Positions 13,884 through 22,689 of a stretch of 41,570 bases of DNA are shown here, piece by piece. Numbering within the stretch: position 1 is the first letter of the stretch; every line of letters starts with the position of its first letter. The notes under the pieces were generated by a model, which had not been told where the DNA came from, searched no databases, and worked only from the letters and a program-made list of their open reading frames with translations. The position numbers were made by a program, and so were the translations under genes. The stretch comes from Coriobacteriales bacterium (GTDB lineage Bacteria; Actinomycetota; Coriobacteriia; Coriobacteriales; UBA8131), in contig JAITDU010000028.1 of assembly GCA_031282405.1 (NCBI GenBank), positions 1 through 41,570 of the forward strand, given 5' to 3'.

Positions 13884-15473
13884 CTAACCGCGGATTATCC
13901 CCAGCGCTTCGTCGCGGAAGGCATCCATGACATAGCTGATGCCACTGACCTGGGCGGCCTCAGGAGTTAAGGCCACGAGGTTATCGCGCGTTATCGCGGG
14001 CAAGCTCATGCAGCGTGACCCAGCCATAATCTGCTGTAAGCCTACCTTCAAACGGTCGACATAGGTGTAGATTCCCACGGCACCCAGCGGTATGCGCTCG
14101 ATATCCTTGCCGTACTTGGCCTTTAAGGTCTCATAGCACACGAATATTTCCTCTTTGTTAGTGCCAAACTCGCTCACTGTTTTGGGCAGCTTATCCTCAG
14201 CCAGCCACTGCTCTATATTCTTGCCCACAAAACCGGGTATCATTAGAGCGCGGCCCATGCAGACAGCCTTGAAGTAGGGCGCTCCCATGGCCAGCGCCTT
14301 ATAGATGCCGGCCTCCTCGCTAAAGCCGCCGGCAATAGCCAGATCGGGCACATAGGCACCCTGCTCATCAAGCATACTGGCCAGTTCGTAAGCCATGGAT
14401 TGCAGGTAGAAGGTGGGAATGCCCCATTCCTCCATCATGCGCCAGGGACTCATACCGGTACCGCCGGGAGCGCCGTCAATGGTGAGAAGGTCAATGTGGG
14501 CGTTGCTGGCCCACTTCAGCGCCATGGCCAATTCGCGCATTGGGTAGGCACCGGTTTTGAGGGTCACCCGTTTGGCACCCAAGGCCCTCAGTTGCTCAAC
14601 GCTGTTATAAAAATCCTCCTCATCAATGAAACCCAGGCGGCTGTGGCGCTCAAACTGGGTGATGCTGCCGGCGTGGAAGGCCTCTTGGATGGCCGCGTTG
14701 GATGGGTCGGGTGTTACGATGTAACCGCGGTTTTGCAGTTCCAGCGCCCGTTCAAGCGAATCTACCTTGATTTCACCGCCGATACACTTGGCACCCTGGC
14801 CCCACTTAAGCTCCACAGTCTCGACACCCAACTCCTCGATAACGTAGCGAGCTACGCCCAGTCGCGTGTCCTCTACGTTCATCTGCACCAGAATGTCCCC
14901 GTCATTTTCCTGGAATTCCTTATAGAGCCGTACACGCCGCTCCATATCGGGAGCCTTTGTGACCTTGCCTGCGGCGTCGCGCTCAAGCGCAGGGTCGATT
15001 CCGCAGACGTTCTCGCCACAGACCAGCGAGATACCGGCGATAGCTGTGCCGATGGCAAACTGCTCCCAGTTTGCTCGCGCCACCTCAGTCGAACCTAAAG
15101 CACCGGTAAACACAGGCATGCTCATGCTCACTTTGTTCTGCCATCCAAATTCCGTTGTCGTATCCACCGTAGGAAACGTCGCTGTGTCCGGACTGGCCTC
15201 GACACCCTCGGGCAAACCGCCCAGACCCAAAGCATACCCATTTATATTCAAATGAGAATAATCAATCGGATAGTCCTTGTCAGCCCCGGATGTTACGTGT
15301 CCAAAGGGGCCGGGATAGATGACCTCGCGCCCCCTGAACGCCGATTTGAACACCTCACAGTTGCCTTTGCAGTCGTCCATGCAGCGTGTGCACAGTCCGC
15401 TTGTAGGCACAACGCTGCGTGAGCGGTTCGAAGTCCGGGTAGCATCGTTAGCATTGGGTCGTTGCAGATTCAT
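13884..15473 (-). CDS. FMN-binding glutamate synthase family protein (GltB domain-2 type)
   Basis: A 529-residue protein. ATG 15473 is chosen for its clear AAGGAGG 6 bases upstream; an in-frame codon at 15503 has no such site. The N-terminus has a cysteine cluster, CTRCMDDCKGNCE (about 28-40), probably for an iron-sulfur or zinc site. The body follows the FMN barrel of glutamate synthase: VSMSMPVFTGALGS, SLVCGENVCG, VELKWGQGAKCIGGE, LLTIDGAPGGTGMSP and PDLAIAGGFSEE near the phosphate-binding turn. No amidotransferase domain or NADPH subunit is nearby. Stand-alone proteins of this family are common in anaerobes and their substrate is usually unproven. Confidence 0.88.
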   Translation of the reverse strand: MNLQRPNANDATRTSNRSRSVVPTSGLCTRCMDDCKGNCEVFKSAFRGREVIYPGPFGHVTSGADKDYPIDYSHLNINGYALGLGGLPEGVEASPDTATFPTVDTTTEFGWQNKVSMSMPVFTGALGSTEVARANWEQFAIGTAIAGISLVCGENVCGIDPALERDAAGKVTKAPDMERRVRLYKEFQENDGDILVQMNVEDTRLGVARYVIEELGVETVELKWGQGAKCIGGEIKVDSLERALELQNRGYIVTPDPSNAAIQEAFHAGSITQFERHSRLGFIDEEDFYNSVEQLRALGAKRVTLKTGAYPMRELAMALKWASNAHIDLLTIDGAPGGTGMSPWRMMEEWGIPTFYLQSMAYELASMLDEQGAYVPDLAIAGGFSEEAGIYKALAMGAPYFKAVCMGRALMIPGFVGKNIEQWLAEDKLPKTVSEFGTNKEEIFVCYETLKAKYGKDIERIPLGAVGIYTYVDRLKVGLQQIMAGSRCMSLPAITRDNLVALTPEAAQVSGISYVMDAFRDEALGIIRG

Positions 15474-15675
15474 AAGATTCCTCCTTGTACTGAGTTTAGG
15501 CACGATATGTTCCCTTTACATCGCAGTGCCATGTTAGCGGTTTATCGGGGGGAGAAAAGCCACTATCGGGCACCGACACCCAAAACGCCTTTAAGTGGCG
15601 TATGGACAAACTGTGGAATATGTTGTATTACTGGAATTTAGGATGAGAACTTGAGCTGAAACGGAGGAAGCTATC

Positions 15676-16527
15676 GTGAGCACAAAAGACCTGAGCACAA
15701 AAGCCCTGAACACGGAAGCCTGGAGCGCAAAAGACCTGCCTGCTAAAGACTTGAACACAAAAGCCCCAAACGCAAATCCCCTTGGAGCAATTCAGGCCCA
15801 GGTGCAACGATACCTTGATTTTGCCTACGCTGGCGGCGACGAGCTGCCGGATTGCTTTTTGGATGACTGTCAGATGCACTTCTCCGATGGCTCAGAATAT
15901 CTGCGCCTACCCGTGGCAATACTGGCGGGCTCTGAGTCTGAGTCGCCACAAGCAAAGGGAGCAGCGCGCGATGAGCAGTTTGTCTTCATAGATAGGGCTG
16001 CCTCGGACCTGGCCTGTGCAAAAGTACGCTATGCCGAAGCACCGCACTACTTTACGGATCATATGACACTATTATATTCACATAATAGTTGGCGTATCGT
16101 CTCCAAGCTATGGGCAGATGCGTCGGATTACCGCCAAAGTATCTCGTTTGATGTTGCCGACCAACACACGCAGTTGCGTGGGCTCCAAGATACCATTCGT
16201 GGCTTCCTTGACGGCCTGTACACCGGCGATGTCGAGCAGTGCGCCGCCGCCTTCTCTACAAACGCAGAAGTTTTTACTCTGACAAGCGATGGGCGTATCT
16301 ACGCTCAGCCGGCGGCCCGATTTTTCCAAGAGGTACTTAACGAGCAAAAATCTCCCAAGCAAAGGGGGGAGAAGCGTCGCGAGTTTATCGAGCAGATAGA
16401 TATGAGCAGTCTTTATACCGCTGCCGTCAAGCTAAACTGGGCAAATCCGCCACAGTATCTGTGCGGCTATCTGCTCATGATCGCTCTTGGCAACGACTGG
16501 CAGATTGTCTCTTTGACCATTCAGTAA
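15676..16527 (+). CDS. Double NTF2-like (SnoaL/lumazine-binding type) protein with repeated N-terminus
   Basis: A 283-residue protein starting at GTG 15676 with GGAGGA 7 bases upstream. Residues 1-32 are imperfect repeats of about seven residues (TKDLSTKALN, AKDLPAKDLN), encoded by repeated DNA. Two NTF2-like halves follow: about 36-155 (QVQRYLDFAYAGGDELPDCFLDD to SHNSWRIVSKLWAD) and 165-283 (TIRGFLDGLYTGDVEQCAAAFSTN to GNDWQIVSLTIQ). Each starts with a helix, then an acidic segment, and ends in the W-x-I-V-S strand typical of the fold. Members often act as small-molecule-binding or enzyme-like domains; no catalytic residues are clear here. No signal peptide. Confidence 0.75.
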   Translation: MSTKDLSTKALNTEAWSAKDLPAKDLNTKAPNANPLGAIQAQVQRYLDFAYAGGDELPDCFLDDCQMHFSDGSEYLRLPVAILAGSESESPQAKGAARDEQFVFIDRAASDLACAKVRYAEAPHYFTDHMTLLYSHNSWRIVSKLWADASDYRQSISFDVADQHTQLRGLQDTIRGFLDGLYTGDVEQCAAAFSTNAEVFTLTSDGRIYAQPAARFFQEVLNEQKSPKQRGEKRREFIEQIDMSSLYTAAVKLNWANPPQYLCGYLLMIALGNDWQIVSLTIQ

Positions 16528-16607
16528 TCTTTCGCGGTGTTTTCAGACTGTCAAACTACCAGACTACCAGATCCTGGCTAAACCGTAAAACTGTTAAACT
16601 CGTAGCG

Positions 16608-16643
16608 GCATACAGCCGTGCATACAGCCGTGCATACAGCCGT
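16608..16643. repeat. Three perfect tandem copies of a 12-mer
   Basis: GCATACAGCCGT occurs three times without interruption (16608-16619, 16620-16631, 16632-16643), followed by a decayed GTGTGCGGCC. It lies between the NTF2-like gene and the 3' end of the histidine kinase, 10 bp beyond the latter's stop. ACTACCAG is also tandemly doubled nearby (about 16555-16570). A slippage tract with likely copy-number variation. Confidence 0.9.
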
Positions 16644-16653
16644 GTGTGCGGCC

Positions 16654-18447
16654 TTATGTACGGATAAGTTCGTCGGGCAAAAACTCGTACAGTGTTCGCG
16701 CAAGGACATTCACGTCGATAGGTTTGGAGATAAAGCCATCAAAACCCATTGAGGCGAACATCTTCTCGTTGCCACTGATAGCATTGGCGGTGAGTGCGAC
16801 TACGGGCGTCATGCTAAGAGGAAGTGGAAGTTCGCGGATGCACTTTGTGGCCTCGACGCCGTCCATCCGGGGCATCATGTGGTCCATAAGCACCAGGTCG
16901 TAGCTCCCCGCCCTGACCTTCTCCACCGCTTCAAAGCCGTCTGAGGCAAAATCGGCCTCTACTTCAAAAGGCTCAAGCATGAATGAGGCTATCTCTAAGT
17001 TGACCTCTACATCATCCACAACAAGGATACGCGCACCAGGTGCCGTGAATGTGAGCGAGGAATCAAATGACTGGGGCAGATCGCTGATGCTTCCTCGTTT
17101 AAGGTCAAGTACGACGCTGAAGATCGAGCCTTTTCCGTAGACACTCTCGACGTTAATGCTACCGCTCATCATGTCTATGAGCTTCTTTGTAATAGCCAGT
17201 CCCAATCCGGTACCGCTGACATGCTTGTTCTTAACCACGTCAAGCTGTTCGAACTCATTGAAAAGTCGTGATTTTTCCTCTGGTTTGATGCCCAGCCCTG
17301 TGTCGCGCACATCAAAGCGGATGGCCCCAGAGACGGTATTTGAGACGATGAAATCCACCTGGCCCTTGGGTGTGTACTTATAAGCGTTGTTCAAGATGTT
17401 CGTAAGCACCTGACGGATGCGCTTGTCGTCCGCAAAGACAACCTGTGGCAAATCGGCGGCAAAATCGCAATTGAAGGCCAGTCCTTTTTGTTCCATCATC
17501 AGACTGAATATCGATTTGAGCTCTTCAAGTAAGACAGGCAACTCAAAGTACTCATTGATGAGTTCCAGTTTGCCAGCCTCAATCTTGGAGAAATCAAGGA
17601 TGTCGTTTATCAAATTGAGCATAGCAGTAGAAGATGTCTGCATCTTTGTAAGCAGTTCGCTTTGCTTTTTCGTAAGTTTGGTATCTTGAAGCATTCCGGC
17701 CAGGCCGATGATGGCATTCATAGGCGTTCGTATCTCATGGCTTATCGTTGCCAAAAAATCGGATTTTGCTGCGTTGGCACGCTCTGCTTCTCGGCGCATC
17801 TCTATAAGATCGGTGGTATCGTAGAAGGTGAGCAGCATACCTTGATACGCGCCGGTGTCGTTTTTCAGGATAGTGAGTTCGGCCATATAGTCACGCGCCA
17901 CGCCACTGCTGCCAAAGTCCACACGCATCTGTCGTTCAAGATGGTCGGCGGCTGCCTCGGCGTATACAGATTGCACAGATTGTACGGATGATTTCAAGCT
18001 CTCTACTTCCTCAAAGAAATCTTTGGGGAGCAGCTCTCCCAGTATCTGCTTAAAGCTCTTGCCCTGGAGCTGCGCAAAAGCGGCGATTCCATTGGTCTGT
18101 AAAAATGAGTCGGTGCAAAACAGGATGTTGTCGGCAGTATCAAAGAACAAGATGTAGTCTTTGCTGTTGCTGAGCAAAAGATTCATGTTATTTTCAAGAC
18201 GCGAACGCTCAGCCAATACGATATCGCTGAACTGCCGCTTAGCCTCAAAGTTTGCCTTGTTACGTTGGTTGGCAGCCTGCTCGTTCGCTAAGGCGCGTGT
18301 GAGCTTCTTGACTTCCAATGCCAGACGCTTATTCTCGGCGAGAAGCTCCGTAACGTTTTGTGTTTGCGCGGTGCCCTTCTCCCCAGCTTTATCTGCCTCC
18401 TGTGCACGCGCTGCATTCATAGGGGATGTTGTGTCTGTTGCCGACAT
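16654..18447 (-). CDS. Hybrid sensor histidine kinase/response regulator
   Basis: A 597-residue soluble hybrid kinase. Order: Ala/Glu-rich coiled coil (about 30-90), PAS-like sensor (about 92-215, DYILFFDTADNILFCTDSFL to LLTFYDTTDLIE), HisKA with phosphoacceptor His237 in ISHEIRTPMN, and HATPase (N-box NILNNAYKYTPKG, then DTGLGI and GTGLGLAI). A C-terminal receiver (473-597) has acidic pair DD, phosphoacceptor Asp522 in LVLMD and Lys575 in SKP. There are no transmembrane segments, so the signal is cytoplasmic. It starts 6 bp after the FIST gene and is surely cotranscribed; FIST proteins are known sensory partners of kinases. No output DNA-binding regulator is in the window. Confidence 0.95.
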   Translation of the reverse strand: MSATDTTSPMNAARAQEADKAGEKGTAQTQNVTELLAENKRLALEVKKLTRALANEQAANQRNKANFEAKRQFSDIVLAERSRLENNMNLLLSNSKDYILFFDTADNILFCTDSFLQTNGIAAFAQLQGKSFKQILGELLPKDFFEEVESLKSSVQSVQSVYAEAAADHLERQMRVDFGSSGVARDYMAELTILKNDTGAYQGMLLTFYDTTDLIEMRREAERANAAKSDFLATISHEIRTPMNAIIGLAGMLQDTKLTKKQSELLTKMQTSSTAMLNLINDILDFSKIEAGKLELINEYFELPVLLEELKSIFSLMMEQKGLAFNCDFAADLPQVVFADDKRIRQVLTNILNNAYKYTPKGQVDFIVSNTVSGAIRFDVRDTGLGIKPEEKSRLFNEFEQLDVVKNKHVSGTGLGLAITKKLIDMMSGSINVESVYGKGSIFSVVLDLKRGSISDLPQSFDSSLTFTAPGARILVVDDVEVNLEIASFMLEPFEVEADFASDGFEAVEKVRAGSYDLVLMDHMMPRMDGVEATKCIRELPLPLSMTPVVALTANAISGNEKMFASMGFDGFISKPIDVNVLARTLYEFLPDELIRT

Positions 18448-18453
18448 GACACC

Positions 18454-19623
18454 TTAGAGCACGCAGGCTATGAACGTACTGTTGTGGAAGCGGTTTGCGA
18501 GGGCTTCGGGGTCGTCTTGGCTGTGGGTGGGGCATATCTCGCCGCCGGAATAGGTGAAGGTGTAGGGCACGTTGGAATCGCCCCAGGCATCGCGCAACTT
18601 CTCGGTTTCTGCCTTCGGTTCATAGCCTAAGGTAAAGTAACGCCCAATGCACGAAAAAGCCAGAATGAAGCTGGTATCGTGCTCCAGCGTGATTTCGCCA
18701 AGCTTCTCCGAAGTGGTTTTTAGGATATCCTCTGCGTCAAAATAGCCTATCGAGAGCTTGGCACCAACGGGTATGTCGCCGCCACAGACAGCGTAGCCCT
18801 CGGGTGTGATGGCAAACATTACACGAATGACCGGATCAGTGCCATCATTGTAATCTACGAGATAGGGGAAGGAGTTAATGCCCTCATAGTCGCCCTGCTC
18901 GTTGGGGGTGATGCCCTGATTCTTGAGGAATTCCGTTACGGGAGCTCCGTTGATCATCTGCAGTTGATTGCCCTTGCTGGCTGTGACCACGCCACGCTCC
19001 TTGAATACTTTTTCGTGACTGATTGTAGCCAGATAAAAGCGCGGCTGCACGTTGCCGTACACAAGCACGCAGGCCATCTGATTGCGCGAGCCTGCGCCTG
19101 AGAATATGACCTGCGAATCGTGGTAATCCATGGTGGCGTCCACAGCCAGCGAGCCAAAAATGGGCACTCCACCCGAAGCAGCATTGATACTTTTGACGAG
19201 AAAGTCGCCACCTACATTGAGCAACAGTGGCGCGTAAGAGATAATCAGAGACGGCTTTTGTGAGCGCCCAGCGGTGGCGGCCGCATAGCTTTGCGCGATG
19301 GGCGTTGGGTCCTCCTCTGTGATGGGATCGGTATGTGCGGCGACGAATTCCACATCGTCGCTCGTGAGTACAAGCAGACAAAGCTGCTGCTGTCCGGGCG
19401 AGCCGGGAGCCGCACAGGCGATGCTCGTCTGTCCGACAATCTCAAAGGGCAAAGACTGTGCGAGCGCGGCGACCACCCCCGACTCCAAAAAATCAGCCAG
19501 ACAACTTATGAGTCCGATCGAGTTTTTGTGCAAAGATTTCTTACTAAGCTGTTCGGAAATTTCCGCGACAGCTGCCTCTACGTCGTCAATTTCCTCAGTA
19601 AAAGCCACGAACGATGTAATCAA
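18454..19623 (-). CDS. FIST N/FIST C sensory domain protein
   Basis: A 389-residue protein. The start is TTG 19623 with AAGGGGA upstream. It has the FIST_N pattern (LISCLADFLESGVVAALAQ, IVGQTSIACAAPG, VDATMDYHDSQVIFSG) and the FIST_C pattern (GYAVCGGDIPVGAKLSIGYFD, FILAFSCIGRYFTLGYEP). It ends with the characteristic FTYSGGEICPT and a late-conserved TFIACVL. FIST domains are thought to sense small ligands, perhaps amino acids. The kinase 6 bp downstream is the probable recipient of its signal. Confidence 0.92.
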   Translation of the reverse strand: MITSFVAFTEEIDDVEAAVAEISEQLSKKSLHKNSIGLISCLADFLESGVVAALAQSLPFEIVGQTSIACAAPGSPGQQQLCLLVLTSDDVEFVAAHTDPITEEDPTPIAQSYAAATAGRSQKPSLIISYAPLLLNVGGDFLVKSINAASGGVPIFGSLAVDATMDYHDSQVIFSGAGSRNQMACVLVYGNVQPRFYLATISHEKVFKERGVVTASKGNQLQMINGAPVTEFLKNQGITPNEQGDYEGINSFPYLVDYNDGTDPVIRVMFAITPEGYAVCGGDIPVGAKLSIGYFDAEDILKTTSEKLGEITLEHDTSFILAFSCIGRYFTLGYEPKAETEKLRDAWGDSNVPYTFTYSGGEICPTHSQDDPEALANRFHNSTFIACVL

Positions 19624-19755
19624 GACAGTCCCCTTCCATTTTTTGACCTTGTGTCGGTCTTACGCCTTAAAAGGCTATTTTACCATAGTGCTCTGTGCAT
19701 AGTGCTCTGTGCGGTATTAAGAATATATCTGTAAATCGTCAGCGCGTCAATTCAA

Positions 19756-20778
19756 TTACGATAGCCGTTGTAGTGTACGCGTTCGGCTTCGTAGCGGAGC
19801 TTTACTGTGGTCTGCTTGGCTGGATAGCCAATGGCTCTCATCGCAAACGGCTTGACCGTGGCCGTTCTTCAAACCTAGAGTAGTGCATGTAGACACCGCC
19901 TTGAGCACCGCATCGGCTGATTCTGTATTGGCGTTTATGGTCGAGATACTACCCCAGGCACGCGAAAAGCGGACGATCGCCTTATCAGCTAGGCTGTCGC
20001 GCACGACGATCAGAGCATGAGGCCACGATAGCGACGGCCCCCTATCAAGCAAACGAACAGCCGCGGTAAAGCCCCTGCCCAGTTCCAGTTCCAACCGTCC
20101 CAATTCGTCGACCATAAGCAGCCCCCGGCTGGGTAGAAACTCTTGGTTGGGGAGCCGGTCATGTTTTTGAGAATATTCCTGATCTTGAAGCCACTTTTCT
20201 GTGGGGAGAAGTTTTTCTGCGGGGAGAAGCTCCCGCCCCTGTGGCTTTTTCTTGCTGGTCAATTCCTTAAAGTGGCGATTGACTGCAGCAATCGTATCGT
20301 CGCGGATTGCCCAGCCCAGTCGGGCTTGGTCGGCCTGCCTGGTCGAAGGTTTGGTCTGGCCAGTTTGAGCAGTCTGTCCGGTCGAAAGTTTTGACTGGTC
20401 AGTCTGCCCTGCTTGCCCCGCCTGTTTGGTCGAAGTCCTGGCCTGCCTGAGCTGCCTGATCTGTCCGGTCTTCCTGAGCTGTCCGACCTGCCCTGCTTGC
20501 CCAGCCTGCTTGATTGAAGCCGCATCTTTGTCATCAGGTAATGCGGTGCGCTGCTGGGCAAAGGGCAGACGTTCGCCCCCTGGCAACAGCATGACCTCAA
20601 TACCCAACTTTTCGTATCGTGCGGCACGTGAGCCGCAGTCGTTATCGGGGATCTCGCGCCAGATTCCGGGTGAGATAACTCCTGCGCAGCGCACCCCACA
20701 GGCCTGCAACTCATCAGCGAGATGCAACAACCAGCGGGTCTTGCCGGTTTGAATACCACCAGTCAGGCAAAATAGCAT
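19756..20778 (-). CDS. THEP1-like nucleoside-triphosphatase with Gln/Gly repeat insert
   Basis: A 340-residue P-loop NTPase. ATG 20778 is preferred to TTG 20793 because MLFCLTGGIQTGKT begins the family fold. Walker A is GGIQTGKT (residues 7-14) and Walker B is LLMVDELGRLELELG near residue 220; LIVVRDSLADKAIVRF follows as in THEP1/DUF2478 proteins. Roughly residues 88-155 are a low-complexity insert rich in AGQ, TGQ and RQ units that family members lack; the DNA shows serial CTGCCTG- and CTGTCC-type repeats. Family NTPases release phosphate from NTPs and their physiological role is unclear. The frame is intact despite the insert. Confidence 0.75.
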   Translation of the reverse strand: MLFCLTGGIQTGKTRWLLHLADELQACGVRCAGVISPGIWREIPDNDCGSRAARYEKLGIEVMLLPGGERLPFAQQRTALPDDKDAASIKQAGQAGQVGQLRKTGQIRQLRQARTSTKQAGQAGQTDQSKLSTGQTAQTGQTKPSTRQADQARLGWAIRDDTIAAVNRHFKELTSKKKPQGRELLPAEKLLPTEKWLQDQEYSQKHDRLPNQEFLPSRGLLMVDELGRLELELGRGFTAAVRLLDRGPSLSWPHALIVVRDSLADKAIVRFSRAWGSISTINANTESADAVLKAVSTCTTLGLKNGHGQAVCDESHWLSSQADHSKAPLRSRTRTLQRLS

Positions 20779-21226
20779 ACCGGGTGCTCTCAATCGCCGC
20801 TAGTCGAGCTTTGTGTAGTACGTCTGCTTGATCGAGGCTCATCTGCGCAGGACAGCATAGAGAGACTCACCGGCCAACCGAGAAAGTGGCATCGTCCAAG
20901 TCCGCGCGAAAACTCCTGCGTTCCATGCATCCTCCCAAAGAATTTGTGGTTGCTTGCGGTACAAGGATAGCAGACAAGGCCGGTGGTGGGAAAGGCGCAC
21001 ATCGTAGGGAAGGCGTTTTTCACCTTGCAACGAAAGGTATCCGAAGTGCCACTCGCTGCTTCGGGCAAAAATGTGCCTTGAAAATTTCTCGCAAAAGAGT
21101 ATCGTAGCGAATAACAGAAACAGGGGGAACTTGCTTGTGTTTCTCGCGTGAGTGCTGCATTGTGCTGAGTTGTAGAACTACAAGCGCTACGCAAGTGTGC
21201 GTAGGGCATGAAAGGGGGGGCAAGAA
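20779..21226. other. 448-bp intergenic region without a convincing gene
   Basis: Several overlapping frames of 60-140 codons exist on both strands, but none has a family pattern or a well-placed start. The region must hold divergent promoters for the NTPase gene (-) and aldA (+). The palindromes at 21170-21204 are the only clear signals. I looked for a molybdenum-cofactor or other riboswitch and could not support one. Confidence 0.5.
21170..21204 (+). promoter_or_regulatory. Two inverted repeats before aldA
   Basis: TTGTAGAACTACAA (21170-21183) has 6-bp arms around AA. CTACGCA (21187-21193) pairs with TGCGTAG (21198-21204) across AGTG. Both end within 25 bp of the aldA start, whose ribosome-binding site is the G-run just before it. 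They may be an operator and a leader hairpin; the shared CTAC element could mean one repressor binds both. Confidence 0.45.
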
Positions 21227-22654
21227 ATGAAAGAATATCGACAATACCTCAACGGCGAGTTGGTGCCGGCGACCACGAATGAGTGGATTGAGGTAGAAAA
21301 TCCCTACACGAACCAAATTATAGGTCGCGCGCCTAAGGGCAATGTGAACGATGCCGACAGGGCGTTGGTTGCCGCCAAGGCTGCACAGAAGGACTGGGCA
21401 AGGCTCACACCGGTCGCGCGCGCCGAGTATCTTAAACAGTTCGCCCAAATCATACGTGACAACCGTGTCGAGTTGGCCGAACTTCTCATGGCCGAACAGG
21501 CAAAAATCATTGGACTGGCCCAGGTAGAAGTCGATGTGACTGCCGTATACTTCGACTACTACGCCGGCTGGGCCCGAAAATATGAGGGTGAGATAATCAA
21601 CTCTGACGACTCGCGCGAGAATATCTTCCTTTTCCAAAAACCCATTGGTGTGGCCGTTGGTATATGCCCGTGGAACTTTCCGTTTTTCGTTATGGCCCGC
21701 AAAGTGGCGCCCGCGCTTTTGACAGGCTGCACCTCTGTCATCAAGCCGTCGTCTACCACTCCGCTGGTCACGTTGCGCTTTGCGGAACTTATCAGCAAAC
21801 TCGATCTCCCAAAAGGCGTCTTGAATTTCGTGACCGGTAGTGGCGCTACTGTAGGAGACGCGCTGGTCAGACACCCGTATTCCGACATAGTCTCGCTTAC
21901 GGGCTCTGTCGAGGCCGGCGTTGAAGTCATCAAAGGTTCTGCCGACAAGATAATGAAGACGTCTTTGGAACTGGGCGGCAAGGCCCCGGCCATCGTCTTT
22001 GCCGACGCCGACATCGACTTGGCGGTCGCGGGCATCAAAGGTTCACGCCTTATCTTTTCTGGCCAGGTGTGTAACTGCGCAGAACGCGCGTATGTGCACG
22101 AGGATGTCTATGACGAGTTTATGAGTAAGCTTACGGAGGCTTTTGAGGCTGCGGATTTTGGCGATCCTGCAACAGCGGGCGACTACAGCGCTCAGGTCGG
22201 CAAAAACCAACTCTTGAAAATAGCCGGCATGGTCGAGCGGGCCAAGGCTCAAGGTGCCACGGTTGTTACCGGCGGGACATTGGCTGACAAGGGCACCGGT
22301 TATTTCTACTTGCCCACTATTCTTGAAAATGTGAGCCATGACTCTGAGATCGTCCAAAAGGAGATATTTGGCCCGGTACTTCCGGTCATGAAGTGGAGCG
22401 ATTATGATGATGTAATAGCTCAAGCGAACGATGTGGAATATGGATTGACTTCTTCGATATTCACAACCAAGGTAAACACCGTTATGCAGGCTATCAAAGA
22501 TCTCAATTTTGGCGAGACGTACGTCAACCGTGAGCATTTTGAGGGCATCCAGGGATTCCACGCCGGCTGGCGCAAAAGCGGCATAGGCGGTGCGGATGGA
22601 AAGCACGGCTTGTATGAATACCTGCAAAGCCAGGTTGCGTATATCCGCTATTAA
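21227..22654 (+). CDS. aldA: Lactaldehyde dehydrogenase (AldA type)
   Basis: A 475-residue NAD(P)-dependent aldehyde dehydrogenase. Catalytic Cys282 lies in GQVCNCAERAYV and the general base Glu248 in LELGGKAP. Substrate-channel and NAD-site motifs are PWNFPFF and LTGSVEAG. The C-terminus (GFHAGWRKSGIGGADGKHGL) matches E. coli AldA closely, which oxidises L-lactaldehyde to L-lactate and also glycolaldehyde. It starts at ATG 21227 with a G-rich ribosome-binding site. The lut genes follow 35 bp later, so the lactate made can go directly to pyruvate. The source of lactaldehyde (fucose, rhamnose, methylglyoxal) is not shown here. Confidence 0.92.
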   Translation: MKEYRQYLNGELVPATTNEWIEVENPYTNQIIGRAPKGNVNDADRALVAAKAAQKDWARLTPVARAEYLKQFAQIIRDNRVELAELLMAEQAKIIGLAQVEVDVTAVYFDYYAGWARKYEGEIINSDDSRENIFLFQKPIGVAVGICPWNFPFFVMARKVAPALLTGCTSVIKPSSTTPLVTLRFAELISKLDLPKGVLNFVTGSGATVGDALVRHPYSDIVSLTGSVEAGVEVIKGSADKIMKTSLELGGKAPAIVFADADIDLAVAGIKGSRLIFSGQVCNCAERAYVHEDVYDEFMSKLTEAFEAADFGDPATAGDYSAQVGKNQLLKIAGMVERAKAQGATVVTGGTLADKGTGYFYLPTILENVSHDSEIVQKEIFGPVLPVMKWSDYDDVIAQANDVEYGLTSSIFTTKVNTVMQAIKDLNFGETYVNREHFEGIQGFHAGWRKSGIGGADGKHGLYEYLQSQVAYIRY

Positions 22655-22689
22655 CCGTTAATTGACCGTTGGAACCTGGCTGGGGAACA

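Noticed and set aside
20779-21020. Molybdenum-cofactor riboswitch before the NTPase gene
   Set aside because: A few short stems can be drawn but the conserved core could not be matched.
21020-22627. Minus-strand frames of 284, 159 and 194 codons across aldA
   Set aside because: Shadows of aldA, which matches the lactaldehyde dehydrogenase family over its whole length.
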